Shown piece by piece: positions 49,731-51,851 of a stretch of 51,851 bases of DNA. Location: NCBI GenBank assembly GCA_035347995.1, contig DAOPQD010000014.1:1-51851 (forward strand). The letters run 5' to 3'. Positions within the stretch are counted from its first letter, which is position 1; the number at the start of each line of letters is the position of its first letter. Below the pieces are notes generated by a model. That model saw only the letters and a list, made by a program, of their open reading frames with translations, ran no database searches and was not told the origin of the DNA. A program made the position numbers and the translations under genes. The stretch comes from JAAZNO01 sp012798275 (GTDB lineage Bacteria > Chloroflexota > Anaerolineae > B4-G1 > SLSP01).

Positions 49731-49811
49731 TCGAGAAATAGAGATCAGTGAGCCGTGAGTAGGGAGCCGTTGCAATCTATGCTTGCGGCTCATGACTCAC
49801 GACTCACATTT
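49731..49811. repeat. Leader repeat family B, site 5
   Basis: Starts with the complement of the RBS-proximal part (CTCGAGAAATAGAGATCAGTG, pointing back to recA) and ends with GGCTCATGACTCACGACTC then ACATTTTTATTC in the sense of the ZIP gene. It looks like two half-modules head to head, as at 37256-37345. Confidence 0.5.
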
Positions 49812-49860
49812 TTATTCTTGACGATGTGTCGCAGGAACACGTCACCTCCTGGAGGATTTC

Positions 49861-50664
49861 ATGGACGCTTTGGCAAGTTTGAGCCCCGTGGTTCAGGCTC
49901 TCGTGGCAGCGCTGTTTACCTGGGGGATGACGGCGGCGGGAGCGGCCGCCGTGTTTTTGAGCCGTGAGGTCAACCGTAGATTGCTGGACAGTATGTTGGG
50001 ATTTGCTGCCGGGGTGATGATCGCGGCGAGCTATTGGTCGCTGCTCGCGCCGGCGATTGAAATGGCTGCGGGGGGGGCGTTGCCGGCCTGGTTCCCGGCC
50101 GTCATCGGTTTCCTGATGGGCGGTGCTTTCCTGCGGTTGGTGGACCGGCTCCTCCCGCATTTGCACGTCGGAGAAATGACCCCGGAAGGCCTCAAGTCCC
50201 CCTGGCAACGGACGACGTTGCTGGTCCTGGCGATCACGCTGCATAATTTCCCCGAAGGGCTGGCGGTGGGGGTGGCTTTCGGCGCGCTCGCGGCAGGGTT
50301 GCCGACGGCCGCGACGTCTGGCGCTATGGCGTTGGCGCTGGGCATCGGGATCCAGAATCTTCCAGAAGGGCTGGCAGTTTCCATGCCCCTGCGGCGTGAG
50401 GGCATCTCGCGCGGCAAAAGTTTCTTTTACGGTCAGCTTTCGGGCGTGGTTGAACCTGTCGCCGCGGTGTTGGGTGCGGCCGCGGTGATGCTGGCGCAGC
50501 CGATTTTGCCTTACGCGCTGGCTTTTGCGGCGGGCGCGATGATTTTCGTGGTCGCCGAGGATTTGATCCCCGAAGCGCAGCAGGGAGGCTATGTCCACGA
50601 GGCGACGCTGGGCGTGATGCTGGGCTTCGCCGTGATGATGTTCCTGGACGTGGCGTTAGGCTAA
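49861..50664 (+). CDS. ZIP-family metal transporter (ZupT/GufA-like)
   Basis: 267 aa with eight predicted membrane segments. Segments IV and V carry the metal-binding signatures HNFPEGLAVGVAFG and QNLPEGLAVSMPL. ZIP proteins bring Zn2+, Fe2+ or Mn2+ into the cytosol; this GufA-type branch is zinc-preferring where studied. The ATG at 49861 follows TGGAGG. It is convergent with the protease gene downstream and ends before a GC-rich hairpin. Confidence 0.93.
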   Translation: MDALASLSPVVQALVAALFTWGMTAAGAAAVFLSREVNRRLLDSMLGFAAGVMIAASYWSLLAPAIEMAAGGALPAWFPAVIGFLMGGAFLRLVDRLLPHLHVGEMTPEGLKSPWQRTTLLVLAITLHNFPEGLAVGVAFGALAAGLPTAATSGAMALALGIGIQNLPEGLAVSMPLRREGISRGKSFFYGQLSGVVEPVAAVLGAAAVMLAQPILPYALAFAAGAMIFVVAEDLIPEAQQGGYVHEATLGVMLGFAVMMFLDVALG

Positions 50665-50668
50665 AATG

Positions 50669-50705
50669 ACCCCGCCCGGCGGTTCACAACAGCGCCGGGC
50701 GGGGT
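50669..50705. terminator. GC-rich hairpin between convergent genes
   Basis: Perfect 13-bp stem ACCCCGCCCGGCG (50669-50681) with CGCCGGGCGGGGT (50693-50705), 11-nt loop, between the ZIP gene and the protease gene. There is no T-run on either side, so termination would depend on the stem alone. Confidence 0.55.
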
Positions 50706-50717
50706 AGAGGATCGGGC

Positions 50718-51728
50718 TTAGCCGGCCAGGGTCAGGCCGAAGCGGTCGAGCACGCGCTGCAGCGGCGTGAAGAGGGTCACTTGCTCGGAGCCGGCAAAGA
50801 GCAGCCCCACCGCGCGCCGCTCCATGTCCAGGATGGCGGAGCCGGAATCACCGGGACTGCTCATCTGGCCGGCGATGATTTGATCGGTGAAGCGAGCCAC
50901 TTTCCCCTGATAGTCCACATTCACCGTGACGTTGATCTGTTGCACGTTCCCCTGCGTGTAGCCGGTAGTCCGTCCCACTTTTTGAAGGGACAGCCCCAAG
51001 GTCGGTTCGCCGACCCCGGTGGGCAGGCCGATGTCCCCAATCGCCGCTTCGACGAGTTCCGGCGCGACCACCCGCGCCAGCGCGGCATCCATGAGATTCT
51101 CCCCCGGCGTTTTTTGCACCGCTGCCAGCCGATGGGTAGAGCCAGCGAGGCGGGCCAGCGCGTTGAGGATCTGCACCACAGTCTGCGCGATCGCGCACTG
51201 TCCGGGCTGCTCCCCGAAATCCAACGGCTCGAATTCTGCCAGCGTGGCGATGCGGTCGTCGGGGGTGCCCTGATCGAGGGGGGCAGGTTGCCAGATGGCG
51301 TCGCCGATGTGCGCGTCGTTGCTGTTCGCCAGGACGTGATTGTTGCTGAGGATGTAGAGCTCGTCCCCGCGTTGCACGAGCAGGCCAAATGTGCCGGCCG
51401 TGATACGGTAATGGCCGATGGACACGCCGGGCATTGCCGGGCGATGCCGCGCTTTGGGGTCGAAGGGGGGCAGGTAAGCCCGAATGAGGCCCGTTTCTAC
51501 CACGTCGGTCGGAAAGCCATCCACCGCTTGGGGGACGAGGTCCCGGGGCGCGAGCTCGGTGACGGGCATTTTGCGCACGACGGAGACCACCAGGCTGAGC
51601 TCGTCGGTCTGTTCCGTGCCTCGAACTTTGTAGCCCAGGCCACAGGCGACTACATTGCGTCGCGTCAGCAGTTCGGGAACGGCGGCGCTGTAGATGCCGC
51701 GCACTTGAGCCAGGATGTCATTGTTCAT
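50718..51728 (-). CDS. Trypsin-like serine protease domain protein, cytosolic
   Basis: 336 aa. The double beta-barrel protease core is suggested by YILSNNHVLANSND (His131), an Asp at about 214 in NLMDAALARV and SSPGDSGSAIL (Ser295), which together form the catalytic triad. No signal peptide or membrane segment is present, which is unusual for this fold. The N-terminus (RNVVACGLGYKVRG, ELSLVVSVVRKMP) resembles the 'nal1-like' group of putative serine proteases. The ATG follows CGAGGAGG. Substrates are unknown. Confidence 0.8.
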   Translation of the reverse strand: MNNDILAQVRGIYSAAVPELLTRRNVVACGLGYKVRGTEQTDELSLVVSVVRKMPVTELAPRDLVPQAVDGFPTDVVETGLIRAYLPPFDPKARHRPAMPGVSIGHYRITAGTFGLLVQRGDELYILSNNHVLANSNDAHIGDAIWQPAPLDQGTPDDRIATLAEFEPLDFGEQPGQCAIAQTVVQILNALARLAGSTHRLAAVQKTPGENLMDAALARVVAPELVEAAIGDIGLPTGVGEPTLGLSLQKVGRTTGYTQGNVQQINVTVNVDYQGKVARFTDQIIAGQMSSPGDSGSAILDMERRAVGLLFAGSEQVTLFTPLQRVLDRFGLTLAG

Positions 51729-51851
51729 CTTTGAGCCTCCTCGGAAAATGGCCCCGAATGGGCACGAATTTCACGAATCAGATCAGAAATTCCTTACCCC
51801 CGGGGCTGCTACGTCCTCAAACAACGCGCTTCAGCGCGGTTGGCTCGTGTC

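Noticed and set aside
51729..51851. A further gene or repeat copy at the window end
   Set aside because: Only the protease leader (TTTTCCGAGGAGG) and a short GC-rich inverted repeat near 51825-51842 are visible; too little to classify.

Overview
GC-rich, gene-dense bacterial chromosome segment, most plausibly from a member of the Chloroflexota (Anaerolineae-like). The pointers are a lone dnaA without dnaN, Thr/Pro-rich 'TPT' surface linkers, a lipoprotein built of WPD-LGC repeats, a YvcK protein with a membrane extension, M42 aminopeptidase paralogues and DarA-type c-di-AMP receptors. The taxonomic call is inference from gene content, since the window has no rRNA.

0-16 kb: greA, a lone receiver-domain response regulator, a lactate permease and dnaA; then nudix-nth, a type I glutamine synthetase, a coiled-coil membrane protein with an ABC-2 permease, a triple-repeat lipoprotein, a membrane-anchored clan-A glycoside hydrolase, a second glutamine synthetase lacking the usual adenylylation tyrosine, a phosphohexomutase and tRNA-Leu(UAG). 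16.9-19.8 kb: a NuoB-NuoC-NuoD triple-fusion gene overlapping nuoI, with no other complex I gene in view. 19.9-25 kb (minus strand): rsfS, then yvcK-gap-pgk-tpiA, a lower-glycolysis group headed by a gluconeogenesis regulator whose near-consensus promoter predicts a leaderless mRNA. 25-28.2 kb: three consecutive M42 aminopeptidases. 28.4-34.4 kb: a TPT-rich membrane protein, an ISAs1-type transposase remnant and a branched-chain amino acid ABC transporter (livK, livH, livM-livG fusion, livF). 34.5-34.9 kb: a decayed hicBA toxin-antitoxin pair. 35.1-44.3 kb: a sugar-binding lipoprotein coupled to trmI; divergently, two DarA-like c-di-AMP receptors coupled to an MFS transporter, a zinc-ribbon protein, a histidine phosphatase, a B12-binding mutase subunit with meaB, a Wzz-like protein and a GNAT acetyltransferase. 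44.6-49.7 kb: a DUF151 nuclease, dnaB, a DnaD-domain protein, a DnaC-type loader with two complete AAA+ modules, and recA behind a promoter with an SOS-like box. 49.9-51.7 kb: a ZIP transporter and a signal-less trypsin-like protease.

The most unusual non-coding structure is a set of dispersed repeats: a ~340-bp element with terminal inverted repeats and three internal palindromes (three copies), and two short families of 5'-leader sequence placed just upstream of ribosome-binding sites, mostly in a fixed orientation to the gene. Among proteins, the NuoBCD fusion, the double-AAA+ loader, the paired DarA-like proteins coupled to a transporter, and the leaderless yvcK ahead of glycolytic genes deserve attention.
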